Shown piece after piece: positions 41,144-49,968 of a stretch of DNA of 64,000 nt. The stretch covers positions 248,001-312,000 of the forward strand of contig NZ_JBNWEO010000015.1 in NCBI RefSeq assembly GCF_050496765.1. The letters run 5' to 3'. Within the stretch, counting starts at the first letter, position 1, and every line of letters starts with the position of its first letter. This stretch comes from JAEVLT01 sp050496765 (GTDB lineage Bacteria > Bacillota > Bacilli > Bacillales > Cytobacillaceae). The notes below the pieces were generated by a model. That model was not told the DNA's origin and did not search any database. It worked only from the letters and a program-made list of their open reading frames with translations. The translations under genes were made by a program, and so were the position numbers.

Positions 41144-42142
41144 ATGAAGAAACTTGCGAAAATGGGATCAATTTTGCTCGCCGGAGCGATTTTACTTGCG
41201 GGATGTGCAAGCAAAGACACTTCGGGAAGTGGGCAGAAAGCAGGAGAGAAAAAAGAGTTTAAAATCGGAATTACTCAGTTTGCTGTTCATCCATCGTTAG
41301 ATGCGGCTACAAAAGGGTTTAAACAGGCACTAAAAGATAAAGGCATCATTGCTAAATACGATGAGCAAAACGCACAGGCAGATATGAATAATACACAAAC
41401 GATTGCGAAAAATTTTGTTGGCAATAAGGTAGATCTTATTTTTGCAAATGCTACGCCAAGCGCTGTTGCCGCATTAAATGCAACAAAAGAAATTCCGATT
41501 GTTTTCACTTCAGTGACCGATCCAGTTGGCGCCGGTCTTGTGAAATCGTTTGACAAACCTGGAAAAAATATAACAGGTACAACAGATAACCATCCAGATG
41601 CTACAGGAAAAACGATTGGCTTTATAACCGATGAGGTAAAGGCGAAAAAGATTGGGGTAATCTACAATTCCGGTGAGCAAAATTCAGTCGTACAGGTAAA
41701 ACAAGTTAAGTCATTGGTGGAGAAAAAGAATGCTCAACTTGTTGAAGTTTCCGTTTCCACATCTGCAGAAGTGAAGCAGGCAGCCGAGTCGCTTGTCGGG
41801 CGGGTCGATGCGATTTACATTCCAACAGACAACACGGTCGTTTCGGCTCTTGAATCGGTTATTTCGGTCGCCAATAGCAAAAAGATACCTCTTTTTGTTG
41901 GGGAACTGGATTCAATGAAAAAAGGCGCTGTTGCCGCAAGCGGTTTTAACTACTATGATATTGGCTATCAATCCGGTGTTATGGCGGCAGATATTTTAAC
42001 AGGCAAGAAGAAACCATCGGAAATTCCGGTTGAGTTGCCAAAAACCTTAAAGCTTGTGATCAATAAAAAAGCTGCCGAGGCTCAAGGACTTAAGGTAAAT
42101 CCAGATTGGGAAAAGCTCGGAGAATTTTATAATGGAAAATAA
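41144..42142 (+). CDS. ABC importer substrate-binding lipoprotein (TrpX-like family)
   Basis: 332 residues. Lipoprotein signal with lipobox LAGC (Cys21), then a two-lobed periplasmic-binding fold of the ABC_sub_bind family (FKIGITQFAVHPSLDAATKGF, VFTSVTDPVGAGLV, GTTDNHP). Related streptococcal systems (TrpXYZ) import tryptophan, but no T-box or trp gene is present here, so the substrate is unsure. First of three genes forming a full importer. Confidence 0.88.
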   Translation: MKKLAKMGSILLAGAILLAGCASKDTSGSGQKAGEKKEFKIGITQFAVHPSLDAATKGFKQALKDKGIIAKYDEQNAQADMNNTQTIAKNFVGNKVDLIFANATPSAVAALNATKEIPIVFTSVTDPVGAGLVKSFDKPGKNITGTTDNHPDATGKTIGFITDEVKAKKIGVIYNSGEQNSVVQVKQVKSLVEKKNAQLVEVSVSTSAEVKQAAESLVGRVDAIYIPTDNTVVSALESVISVANSKKIPLFVGELDSMKKGAVAASGFNYYDIGYQSGVMAADILTGKKKPSEIPVELPKTLKLVINKKAAEAQGLKVNPDWEKLGEFYNGK

Positions 42143-42236
42143 GTTGAACTAAAAGGAACGGAGGGAGGGAATCACGATATTCCTTCTTCCCAGCTCTTTA
42201 TCTTTGGTAAAATTGATTTTAGAAAGGATGAAGGTA

Positions 42237-43268
42237 TTGTTTACCTCGATATTTGGATCATTTGAATCGGGGATTATTTATGCGATCATGGCACTGGGTG
42301 TTTACTTGTCCTTTCGCATTTTGGATTTTCCCGACCTAACGGTTGATGGCAGTTTTGTAACAGGTGCAGCGATATCTGCAACAATCATTGCGGGCGGTGG
42401 CAATCCAATTGTTGCAACAATGGCTGCGCTGATTGCCGGCTTTATTGCAGGTGGGTTAACAGGAATCATTCATACAGCGGGCAAAATTAATAACTTGCTG
42501 TCGGGAATTTTAATGATGATTACGCTTTACTCGATCAATCTTCGTATAATGGGAAAATCAAATATACCGCTATTAAATACCGATACAATTTTTACAAAAA
42601 TTTCACAAATATCACAGCAAAGCGGAATTGATTCGTTTCTCAATTCGCTTTTGGATGCAATTGGTTTAACCGATAGCCATCCGGATACATGGGGAATCCT
42701 CCTGTTTATGATTGCTGTTACCTTTGTGTTCAAGCTGTTGACAGATTGGTTTTTGAAAACGGAAATTGGTTTAGCTTTAAGAGCAACTGGCGACAATCAG
42801 CGAATGATTCGCAGTTTATCAGCCAATACGAATCTTCTCATTGTTCTTGGTCTTGGTCTTTCAAACGCATTGGTTGCTTTTGCCGGCGCTTTGATTGCCC
42901 AACAAGGGGGTTTTGCAGATGTGGGCATGGGGATAGGAATGATCATTATTGGTCTCGCATCCGTTATTATTGGTGAGGCAATCTTCGGTACAAAAACAAT
43001 TGCGCGAACAACTCTCGCTGTCATCGGCGGATCCATTATTTATCGGCTTGTTGTCACGCTTGCATTACGAGTAGAATTTTTGGAACCCGGCGATATGAAA
43101 CTAATAACGGCTGTTATCGTCATTCTTGCACTCACTATGCCGAAAATATGGAACAGCTCGCGTGAAAAAAAGGTAAAGGCACGCAAAAAGGCAGAAAGAA
43201 AGCAAAACATTTTATTATCGGCACAACGAAAGGGTGAAAGCCATGCTGCAATTAAATCAGATTCATAA
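42237..43268 (+). CDS. ABC importer permease (BPD_transp_2 family)
   Basis: 343 residues from TTG 42237, eight or more helices. Has the family motif LGVYLSFRILDFPDLTVDGS near the N-terminus and EIGLALRATGDNQRMIRSL before the C-terminal half. The frame is open from 42204, but AAAGGATG with 8-nt spacing and comparison with family N-termini favour TTG 42237; ATG 42228 sits on the ribosome binding site. A basic, cytoplasmic tail ends the protein, and the ATPase gene overlaps it. Confidence 0.88.
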   Translation: MFTSIFGSFESGIIYAIMALGVYLSFRILDFPDLTVDGSFVTGAAISATIIAGGGNPIVATMAALIAGFIAGGLTGIIHTAGKINNLLSGILMMITLYSINLRIMGKSNIPLLNTDTIFTKISQISQQSGIDSFLNSLLDAIGLTDSHPDTWGILLFMIAVTFVFKLLTDWFLKTEIGLALRATGDNQRMIRSLSANTNLLIVLGLGLSNALVAFAGALIAQQGGFADVGMGIGMIIIGLASVIIGEAIFGTKTIARTTLAVIGGSIIYRLVVTLALRVEFLEPGDMKLITAVIVILALTMPKIWNSSREKKVKARKKAERKQNILLSAQRKGESHAAIKSDS

Positions 43269-44037
43269 AGTGTTTAATGAAGGAACGCCGGATGAAAAAA
43301 CGGCAATCGATCATGTGCAATTAACCCTTAAGCCGGGCGATTTTGTTACGGTAATTGGCAGTAATGGAGCCGGAAAATCCACATTAATGAATATTATATC
43401 CGGTGTCCTTTTACCTGATGATGGTGAAATTTATTTGGATGGCAAAAATGTGACTCAGCTTCCCGAGTTTAAACGCTCGAGGATGATCGGCCGCGTCTTC
43501 CAAGATCCTATGGCTGGAACTGCTCCCTCCATGACGATTGAAGAGAATTTAGCAATGGCCTATTCCCGCAATCAAGTGAGAGGTCTCGGTAGAGGGGTAA
43601 CAAAAAAGCGGCGCGAATATTTTCGTGAGGTGCTTGAATCATTGCACCTTGGTTTAGAGGATCGTCTAAGTGCAAAGGTGGGTCTTTTATCCGGCGGAGA
43701 GCGTCAGGCTCTTTCGTTGCTGATGGCGACCTTCACAGAACCGTCCATCCTGCTTTTGGATGAACATACAGCGGCGCTTGATCCTGCAAGAGCAGAGCTG
43801 ATTACGGAATTGACGAAAAATATTGTTGCAAACTTTCAGTTGACGACCTTAATGGTTACGCACAATATGCAACAGGCGATCGATTTAGGCAACCGATTAA
43901 TTATGATGGATAAAGGCCAAATTATTCTGGAAGTGGATGAGACTGAGAAGAAAAAACTGACGATTGAAAGCTTGCTTTCAGAGTTTCAGAGAATTCGCGG
44001 CACCCAAATGGCCAGTGATCGAGCTCTTTTATCCTAA
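43243..44037 (+). CDS. ABC importer ATP-binding protein
   Basis: 264 residues: Walker A GSNGAGKST, signature LLSGGERQALSLLMA, Walker B ILLLDEHTAALDP (with His instead of the common Pro after Glu, normal in this group). ATG 43243 follows AAAGGGTG and overlaps the permease gene by 26 nt, so translation is coupled. The longer frame from GTG 43234 overlaps the ribosome binding site. Completes the substrate-binding/permease/ATPase set. Confidence 0.93.
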   Translation: MLQLNQIHKVFNEGTPDEKTAIDHVQLTLKPGDFVTVIGSNGAGKSTLMNIISGVLLPDDGEIYLDGKNVTQLPEFKRSRMIGRVFQDPMAGTAPSMTIEENLAMAYSRNQVRGLGRGVTKKRREYFREVLESLHLGLEDRLSAKVGLLSGGERQALSLLMATFTEPSILLLDEHTAALDPARAELITELTKNIVANFQLTTLMVTHNMQQAIDLGNRLIMMDKGQIILEVDETEKKKLTIESLLSEFQRIRGTQMASDRALLS

Positions 44038-44108
44038 TCGTTTTATAGATCATTTCGAACGGAGATGGTCTTTTTCTATTTTAAAAAAAATCATATAGTG
44101 AAGGTGAT

Positions 44109-45203
44109 ATGGGTATGGTAAACCGAGGTTTAACCAGTTTGCTAGGGGTCAACTATCCGGTTATTCAGGCGCCGATGGCTGGGGGACCGACAACCACTGA
44201 GTTGGTTGCAGCCGTTTCCAACGCTGGCGGTTTAGGAATGATTGGAGCGGGATATTTGAAACCCGATCAAATTCGGGAACAAATTCGCGAAATCAAACAG
44301 TTAACTGGCCAGCCATTTGGCGTCAATTTGTTTGTTCCCACTCCGTACAAGAATGATGAGACCGTTTTAGAAAAGGCAAGGCATTGGTTGGAGCCGTTTA
44401 AAGAACTGTTAAAAGTACAAGTAGATGATTTGCAAATTCCAAATTATCAGCATGATTTGGCGATTTTTGCCCAGCAGATTGAGGTAATAATGGAAGAGAG
44501 AATCTCAGTCTGTTCATTTACCTTTGGGATCCCTTCGGCAAACATCCTTTCTTCACTGAAACAAAACTCCATTTTTACCATTGGTACGGCAACGACAGTC
44601 ACAGAAGCAACCCTTATTGAAGCGGCCGGTTTTGATGCAGTTGTTCTTCAAGGAAGTGAAGCAGGGGGACATCGCGGCACTTTTCTTAAAGGGGAATCGG
44701 AAAGTTTGATTGGACTGATGTCTTTGATTCCTCAGGCAGCAGATCAAATCCACATCCCAATTATTGCAGCTGGGGGGATCATGGATGGAAGGGGATTGAT
44801 TGCAGCACAGTCACTTGGAGCACAAGCAGTTCAAATGGGGACAGCTTTTCTTGTTTGTGAGGAAAGCGGTGCGAGCCAGGAATATAAATTGGCTATTTTG
44901 GAAGCTGGAGATGATCAAACGGAACTAACAAAAGCTTTTTCCGGTAAACTGGCGCGGGGAATCCGCAATAAATTGATCACCGGAATGAAAGCGGTTGAAT
45001 ATCAGCTTCCGCCGTATCCCGTTCAAAATGAATTGACAAAAGGAATTCGAAAAGAAGCAGCCCGTCAAAAGAATCGCGAATATATGTCACTTTGGTCTGG
45101 CCAAAGCCCAAGATTGTCTAACCATCAATCCGTTCAAGAACTGATGGTTAAAATAATCCGCGAAGCAGCACAAACAAAAGCTCTGCTCTTCAAACAGCAA
45201 TGA
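44109..45203 (+). CDS. Nitronate monooxygenase family flavoprotein
   Basis: FMN enzyme that oxidises toxic nitronates (such as propionate-3-nitronate). 364 residues, TIM barrel with the start LLGVNYPVIQAPMAGGPTT, the catalytic His in LQGSEAGGHRGTF, and the FMN-phosphate loop IAAGGIMDGRGL and GAQAVQMGTAFL. B. subtilis YrpB belongs to this family; some members act as enoyl reductases, so the substrate is not certain. ATG follows GTGAAGGTGAT. Single gene. Confidence 0.88.
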   Translation: MGMVNRGLTSLLGVNYPVIQAPMAGGPTTTELVAAVSNAGGLGMIGAGYLKPDQIREQIREIKQLTGQPFGVNLFVPTPYKNDETVLEKARHWLEPFKELLKVQVDDLQIPNYQHDLAIFAQQIEVIMEERISVCSFTFGIPSANILSSLKQNSIFTIGTATTVTEATLIEAAGFDAVVLQGSEAGGHRGTFLKGESESLIGLMSLIPQAADQIHIPIIAAGGIMDGRGLIAAQSLGAQAVQMGTAFLVCEESGASQEYKLAILEAGDDQTELTKAFSGKLARGIRNKLITGMKAVEYQLPPYPVQNELTKGIRKEAARQKNREYMSLWSGQSPRLSNHQSVQELMVKIIREAAQTKALLFKQQ

Positions 45204-45336
45204 TAACTTTCGTAAGTTTAAAAAAATATTTAGTTGGATTGAACTTTTTTCTCTTTTCTCAGTCTTTTCTATTAGATTCACTAATTCGGCAACGTTGTAG
45301 TGTTTCGAAAAGAAATTGGATGAAAAGGGTGTTCAT

Positions 45337-45939
45337 ATGTTTTTTCAATGGGATTTTAAAATGTTTCAATTGATTAACCATCTTGCGATTTCAGATGCTG
45401 TTCTAAATCCGGTAATGAAGTTTTTGTCCGAAGATGGGGCATATCTTTTTTACCTTGCTGTCATTGTTTACTGGTTCATTCGGACGAAATCCAACCGCAG
45501 AATGGTTGTTGAGAGTTTAGCCGCGGCCAGCGTCGCTCTAGGGATCAATGCGATCGTCGGGTTGGTGCTTTATCGCAATCGTCCATTTGTGGATCATCAC
45601 GTTATCCAATTAATACAGCATGCTGCAAATGCTTCGTTTCCAAGCGACCATGCGACAGGCGCGTTTGTCATTGCCACCTCGATTTGGATTTGGCGAAAAC
45701 GTGATGGCTGGTTTTGGCTTTTGTTAGCAGCAGCGATATCACTGTCACGTGTTTGGACTGGTGTTCATTATCCTTCAGATGTCATTGCAGGTTTGATAAT
45801 TGGAATTTCCATTGCCTTTTTGGTTCACGCCGTTTTAACGCGCTGGAAGCTTGCGGATCAAATTGTTAATTCGTTGGTTGGATTCTATGAAAAAATCGAG
45901 AGTAAAGTGTGGAGAAGAAACAGCGCCTCCCGCTTTTAA
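45337..45939 (+). CDS. PAP2-family phosphatase (possible undecaprenyl-diphosphate phosphatase)
   Basis: Membrane phosphatase of 200 residues with about five helices. The three PAP2 motifs are YRNRPFVDHH, PSDHATGAF and SRVWTGVHYPSDV, containing the active-site Arg, two His and Asp. BcrC of B. subtilis, which recycles undecaprenyl pyrophosphate and gives bacitracin resistance, is of this type, but other lipid phosphates are possible. ATG 45337 follows AAAAGGGTG; the frame to 45316 is open but less likely. Confidence 0.85.
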   Translation: MFFQWDFKMFQLINHLAISDAVLNPVMKFLSEDGAYLFYLAVIVYWFIRTKSNRRMVVESLAAASVALGINAIVGLVLYRNRPFVDHHVIQLIQHAANASFPSDHATGAFVIATSIWIWRKRDGWFWLLLAAAISLSRVWTGVHYPSDVIAGLIIGISIAFLVHAVLTRWKLADQIVNSLVGFYEKIESKVWRRNSASRF

Positions 45940-45972
45940 AGAATAATGAATAAATGGATAAAAAAATACGCC

Positions 45973-46004
45973 GCGGATCCTCGGGGTCCGCTCGACTATT
46001 TTTT
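45973..46004 (+). terminator. Terminator after the PAP2 gene
   Basis: GCGGATCC / GGGTCCGC, 8-bp stem with a 3-nt loop, then TATTTTTTCTTTT. Confidence 0.75.
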
Positions 46005-46029
46005 CTTTTATGGATTATGAACCTAAACG

Positions 46030-46061
46030 AAAAATCGCCCGAACTGTAGGGCGATTTTTTT
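46030..46061. terminator. Second terminator between convergent genes
   Basis: AAAAATCGCCC / GGGCGATTTTTTT, 11-bp perfect stem. Confidence 0.88.
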
Positions 46062-46068
46062 GTGAAAA

Positions 46069-46101
46069 AATCCCCTTGGATAAGGATTGCCCAAGGGGAT
46101 T
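46069..46101 (-). terminator. Terminator after the UgtP-like gene
   Basis: AATCCCCTTGG / CCAAGGGGATT, 11-bp perfect stem, T-run on the minus strand, directly after the stop. Confidence 0.88.
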
Positions 46102-46104
46102 GAT

Positions 46105-47250
46105 TTAATAAGATAGTACAGCCTCATTTTTCATGTAGGTAGATTCTACATTTAAGATAAATTGCAAGATATCTTCTGCTGCATGTGCATTGATAAATTT
46201 GCGCTGGCTATTTATAATATGGTTTAACTTTTCACTGTTGTTTTCCAGTAAACCATTGATGGTTTTTACAATATCCTCTGGATGCTTGCAAACGACACCC
46301 AGATTGTACTTTTCAGCAAATGCGGGGTTGCTTTCTTCTTGACCCGGCAATGCACCTGTAATGATAATTGGCAGGTTGGCAGCAACGGCTTCAAACATGA
46401 CATTGGGACTTCCTCTTGTAAAGGCGATATCGGACGCAAGCATAAGATCTTGAATGTCTTTTGTAAAACCATAAATTTCAACTTTATCACCATATTTATC
46501 TTGAAGGGATTTTTCTAGTGCTGCTTTTAGTTTGGCATTTCTGCCTGCAACAATTTTGATTCTGCATTCAAAATGTTCAAGCAGATTCTCGGCAATTTCT
46601 TTCATGTTTCCGACTCCTTCACCGCCGCTCATGATCAGACATTTTAAAGGAGCATCCTCGGGATAGTGGAAAGCCTCTTTTTTATTTTGCGGTTTACGGT
46701 AGAAACGCGAGCGGACAGGAAAGCCCAGCACTTTGATTTTTTCACTTGGGATTCCATATTGCAAACACTTTTCTCTCGCTTCCATGGTCGGACTTATAAT
46801 ATAATCAGCCCTGTGGTCTACCCAAAGAGGATAAATATTAACAATATCCGCAATTAAAATGACAAAAGAAATATTTAGTCCGTGTTTTTCTAAAATATTT
46901 AGAACAGGACCGTTAAAATTTGGATGAACGGATAAAATTAAATCAGGTTTAAATTCATCAACAAGTTTTAAAAAATTTTTTTTAATCAAAATTTCAATCA
47001 TATCATTTACAATTGATGGTTTAACAGCAGATAAATTCCAGATCACTTTCCATAAATTTTCTGCTTTACGAGTGATTGGACCGTAGGACTTTCCGATATT
47101 CAGAAGGACTTGTCCTCCTAGTGAAAAGCCATCCACTACATGGATATTTACATCGTGTTTCGTGCCAATCTTTTCGTATATTGCTTCTGTTATACTTTTA
47201 TGACCATGACCAGTATTATCAGAAGAAATAACAAGTATATTTTTACTCAT
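46105..47250 (-). CDS. UgtP/MGDG-synthase-like glycosyltransferase
   Basis: 381 residues, GT-B fold of family GT28. The N-terminal MGDG-synthase domain has SSDNTGHGHKSITEAIYE and LSVHPNFNGP; the C-terminal nucleotide-sugar domain has MSGGEGVGNMKEI, SDIAFTRGSPNVMFEAVA and GALPGQEESN. UgtP puts glucose on diacylglycerol to form the glycolipid anchor of lipoteichoic acid, which would link it to LtaS at 38.4 kb, though they are not adjacent. It could equally make another glycolipid. The ATG has only a weak ribosome binding site (GTAGG). Confidence 0.85.
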   Translation of the reverse strand: MSKNILVISSDNTGHGHKSITEAIYEKIGTKHDVNIHVVDGFSLGGQVLLNIGKSYGPITRKAENLWKVIWNLSAVKPSIVNDMIEILIKKNFLKLVDEFKPDLILSVHPNFNGPVLNILEKHGLNISFVILIADIVNIYPLWVDHRADYIISPTMEAREKCLQYGIPSEKIKVLGFPVRSRFYRKPQNKKEAFHYPEDAPLKCLIMSGGEGVGNMKEIAENLLEHFECRIKIVAGRNAKLKAALEKSLQDKYGDKVEIYGFTKDIQDLMLASDIAFTRGSPNVMFEAVAANLPIIITGALPGQEESNPAFAEKYNLGVVCKHPEDIVKTINGLLENNSEKLNHIINSQRKFINAHAAEDILQFILNVESTYMKNEAVLSY

Positions 47251-47419
47251 CCTACAATTACCAAGCCTTTCTTGAGTACGTATTGTATAATTATATCAAA
47301 ATAAATGCATTTTGAAGATAGATTCACCAATTATTATAAAATTTTAATGTTACTTTAAAACATTTTTCATAAATGGATGAAGACATGTTCAAAATCACCG
47401 TAAAGGAGCTATAGATTTT

Positions 47420-48829
47420 TTGAAAACAATTAACTGGAGAGTCATTTATACAATTTTTGTTTTTACCGCCCTAGCGGCATTTGACAATATTATTATTGGC
47501 CTGTTTCCGCCACTTTTTCAATCCATTTCGAAAGATATCCATACGAGTATTGCAAAAATGGGTGTTGTCTCGGCCTTGAATATTTTGGCAACAGCCATAT
47601 CGTCAATTTATTGGGGGTACCTTTCTGGAAAATATAAGCGGAAAATCCTCATTATCATTGGTACATTGATATGGGTATTATCCGTATTTTTAACATCCAT
47701 TAGTGCAAATTATGTACAGCTCATCGTATTTCAAATCTTAACAGGAATTGGTCTTGGCTGCATTGCATCGATCGGTTTTAGTGTCTTGACAGATTCTATT
47801 CCCTATCGCCTCCGCGGTATGATTTTAAGCTTATGGGGGATGACCCAGGGTCTCGGCGGAATCATTGGATCTTTAATGGCTTCATTAATTGCCACGGCAA
47901 CTGATTGGAGAAGACCGTTTGAAATCGTCGGGTTTATCGGCTTTTTCCTCATTATTCTCTATCTTTTTGTAAAAGAACCAAATCGGGGGGAAGCTGATCC
48001 CGAGCTAAAGAATCTGATGCAAAAAGGCCAGTCATATAACTATATTATCGAACCAAGGCAAATAGTTGCAATTATTTTAAAAAGAAGTAATTTATATTTA
48101 TTTCTACAGGCTTTTTTTATGAATATTGCCACAGGAAGTTTAATTTGGCTGCCAACGCTTTACATATTTAAAATCGAAGAGCAAGGGTATGATATCAAAA
48201 CAGCGATCGTGGCTTCGGGTTATCTTTATGCTATTTTCCAGCTTGGCGGTATTACTTCGATGTACTTTGGGCATCTTGGCGATCGGCTGCAAAGCAAAAC
48301 ATACAGAGGCAGAGCGTATTTAACCGCACTTTTTGTGTTTTTAACGTTGCCATTTTATATTTTCATGTTTGTTATCCCAATGACAAACTTGTCATTGCCA
48401 GCAGGAAATCATGCTTTGGGCATACTTATTGCCTTATTGAAACAAGTTCTGTTAAATCCTTGGGTCACCTTATTGTTTGTCCTATCGTTTTTGGCGTCTG
48501 CTGCCCAATCTGCCAACACGCCAAACTGGCTTGCACTGATTACCGACGTCAATCTGCCTGAACATCGCGGAACAGCCTTTAGTGTAGCTAATCTTTCAAA
48601 TAGCCTTGGCAGAACTATTGGCAATGTCGGGGTCGGGATTTTGCTTGGAATTGTCTCAAGCTATGCGAAAGAGCCAAATTCTTATATTATTACGCTATCG
48701 TTGCTGCAATTATTCTTGATTCCATCGGCATGGTGTTATATCAAAATGGCAAAAAGCAATGTGACAGATATCCGAAAGGTAAAAGCAACCCTTAAACGTA
48801 GAGCAAGGGGAGAACGCGTCAAAAGTTAA
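47420..48829 (+). CDS. MFS transporter, substrate unknown
   Basis: 469 residues and 12 helices. Has the MFS loop motif YWGYLSGKYKRK between helices 2 and 3 and an extended basic C-terminus. TTG start follows AAAGGAGC with somewhat long spacing. It is divergent from the UgtP-like gene and has its own terminator. The wide family gives no substrate clue; sugar phosphates, drugs or lipid precursors are all possible. Confidence 0.82.
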   Translation: MKTINWRVIYTIFVFTALAAFDNIIIGLFPPLFQSISKDIHTSIAKMGVVSALNILATAISSIYWGYLSGKYKRKILIIIGTLIWVLSVFLTSISANYVQLIVFQILTGIGLGCIASIGFSVLTDSIPYRLRGMILSLWGMTQGLGGIIGSLMASLIATATDWRRPFEIVGFIGFFLIILYLFVKEPNRGEADPELKNLMQKGQSYNYIIEPRQIVAIILKRSNLYLFLQAFFMNIATGSLIWLPTLYIFKIEEQGYDIKTAIVASGYLYAIFQLGGITSMYFGHLGDRLQSKTYRGRAYLTALFVFLTLPFYIFMFVIPMTNLSLPAGNHALGILIALLKQVLLNPWVTLLFVLSFLASAAQSANTPNWLALITDVNLPEHRGTAFSVANLSNSLGRTIGNVGVGILLGIVSSYAKEPNSYIITLSLLQLFLIPSAWCYIKMAKSNVTDIRKVKATLKRRARGERVKS

Positions 48830-48840
48830 ATTCTTTCCAT

Positions 48841-48879
48841 AAGCGGAATAGCATACAGCTTTCCGTTTGTTTTTTTTTT
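48841..48879 (+). terminator. Terminator after the MFS gene
   Basis: AAGCGGAA..GC / GC..TTCCGTTT stem with a long T-run. Confidence 0.75.
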
Positions 48880-48995
48880 GAGCAATTTTCAATCATTCTT
48901 TATTTTAAAAAAATATATAATTAGTATATACTAAACATGTGGAATATTTCGAAAAAAACGTATATTCTTCATACATCCAGTAAGGGGGAAATTTG

Positions 48996-49877
48996 GTGAA
49001 ACTTCTACAATTTTTTAAAGACGGTGAAATTCGACTAGGATTGAAAACGGATTCAGGGATTTTGGATGTAAAGGAAGCTGCCTCAAAGCTAGAGGAATCG
49101 ATACCAGTAGAGCTTCAAGCTCTCATACATAGCGGTGAAGGTCTAGATGGCTTATCACGGCTCCTTAAACAAGCAGTTGAACAAGAAGAAAAACAATTAT
49201 TTATAGCAGAAGAAGAACTCAAGTATGCACCTGCTATTACAAATCCTGAAAAAATTCTGTGCATTGGTTTAAATTACATTGACCATGCCAAAGAAACAAA
49301 TATGGATATCCCAACTTCACCAATTTTATTTAGTAAATTTAACAATGCACTTGCTGCTCATAATGAGACAGTGGAAATTCCCCAAGGAACGGAACGAATG
49401 GATTATGAGGCGGAATTGGTTATTGTAATCGGAAAAACAGCGAAGAACGTTACAGAAGAGGAAGCATTGTCCTATGTTTTTGGCTACACGGTTGGGAACG
49501 ATATTTCTGCCCGCGACTTGCAATTGAAAACCCATCAATGGTTGTTGGGAAAAACACCAGATGGGTTTGCACCGATTGGACCATATATTGTAACAGCAGA
49601 TGAAATTCCTAATCCCAATGAACTGAAAGTGGAGTGCCGCATCAATGGGAAAATTCGCCAAAATGGAAATACAAATAATATGATTTTTACTTGTGCTTCA
49701 CTCATTCATTACATTTCAACCTATATGACATTAAAGCCGGGAGATATTATTTTTACAGGTACTCCAGCCGGCGTAATTCTAGGCTACCCAAAAGAGAAGC
49801 AGGTTTGGCTAAAATCTGGAGATGAAATGGTCATTTCAATTGAATCGATTGGTGAATTGAGGAATGTATTAAAGTAA
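48996..49877 (+). CDS. Fumarylacetoacetate hydrolase (FAH) family enzyme
   Basis: 293 residues. C-terminal FAH domain (about 75-290) with the metal site in MDYEAELVIVIG and GNDISARD, and CIGLNYIDHAKET, TGTPAGV typical of the 2-keto-4-pentenoate hydratase/acylpyruvase group (B. subtilis YisK type). Members hydrolyse or decarboxylate small keto acids such as oxaloacetate or acylpyruvates. No pathway genes are beside it. The start GTG 48996, 7 nt after AGGGGG, is preferred to TTG 48993. Confidence 0.9.
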   Translation: MKLLQFFKDGEIRLGLKTDSGILDVKEAASKLEESIPVELQALIHSGEGLDGLSRLLKQAVEQEEKQLFIAEEELKYAPAITNPEKILCIGLNYIDHAKETNMDIPTSPILFSKFNNALAAHNETVEIPQGTERMDYEAELVIVIGKTAKNVTEEEALSYVFGYTVGNDISARDLQLKTHQWLLGKTPDGFAPIGPYIVTADEIPNPNELKVECRINGKIRQNGNTNNMIFTCASLIHYISTYMTLKPGDIIFTGTPAGVILGYPKEKQVWLKSGDEMVISIESIGELRNVLK

Positions 49878-49907
49878 GAAAAATTGAGAAGTTTTCCTGA
49901 TGAAAGC

Positions 49908-49943
49908 AAAAGCAGACCCTTGTCCGAAATAAAGGTCTGCTTT
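49908..49943. terminator. Bidirectional terminator FAH / TerD-TerB
   Basis: AAAGCAGACC / GGTCTGCTTT with a long loop, between convergent genes. Confidence 0.75.
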
Positions 49944-49968
49944 CTTTATATAGAATAAATTTAGGAAA

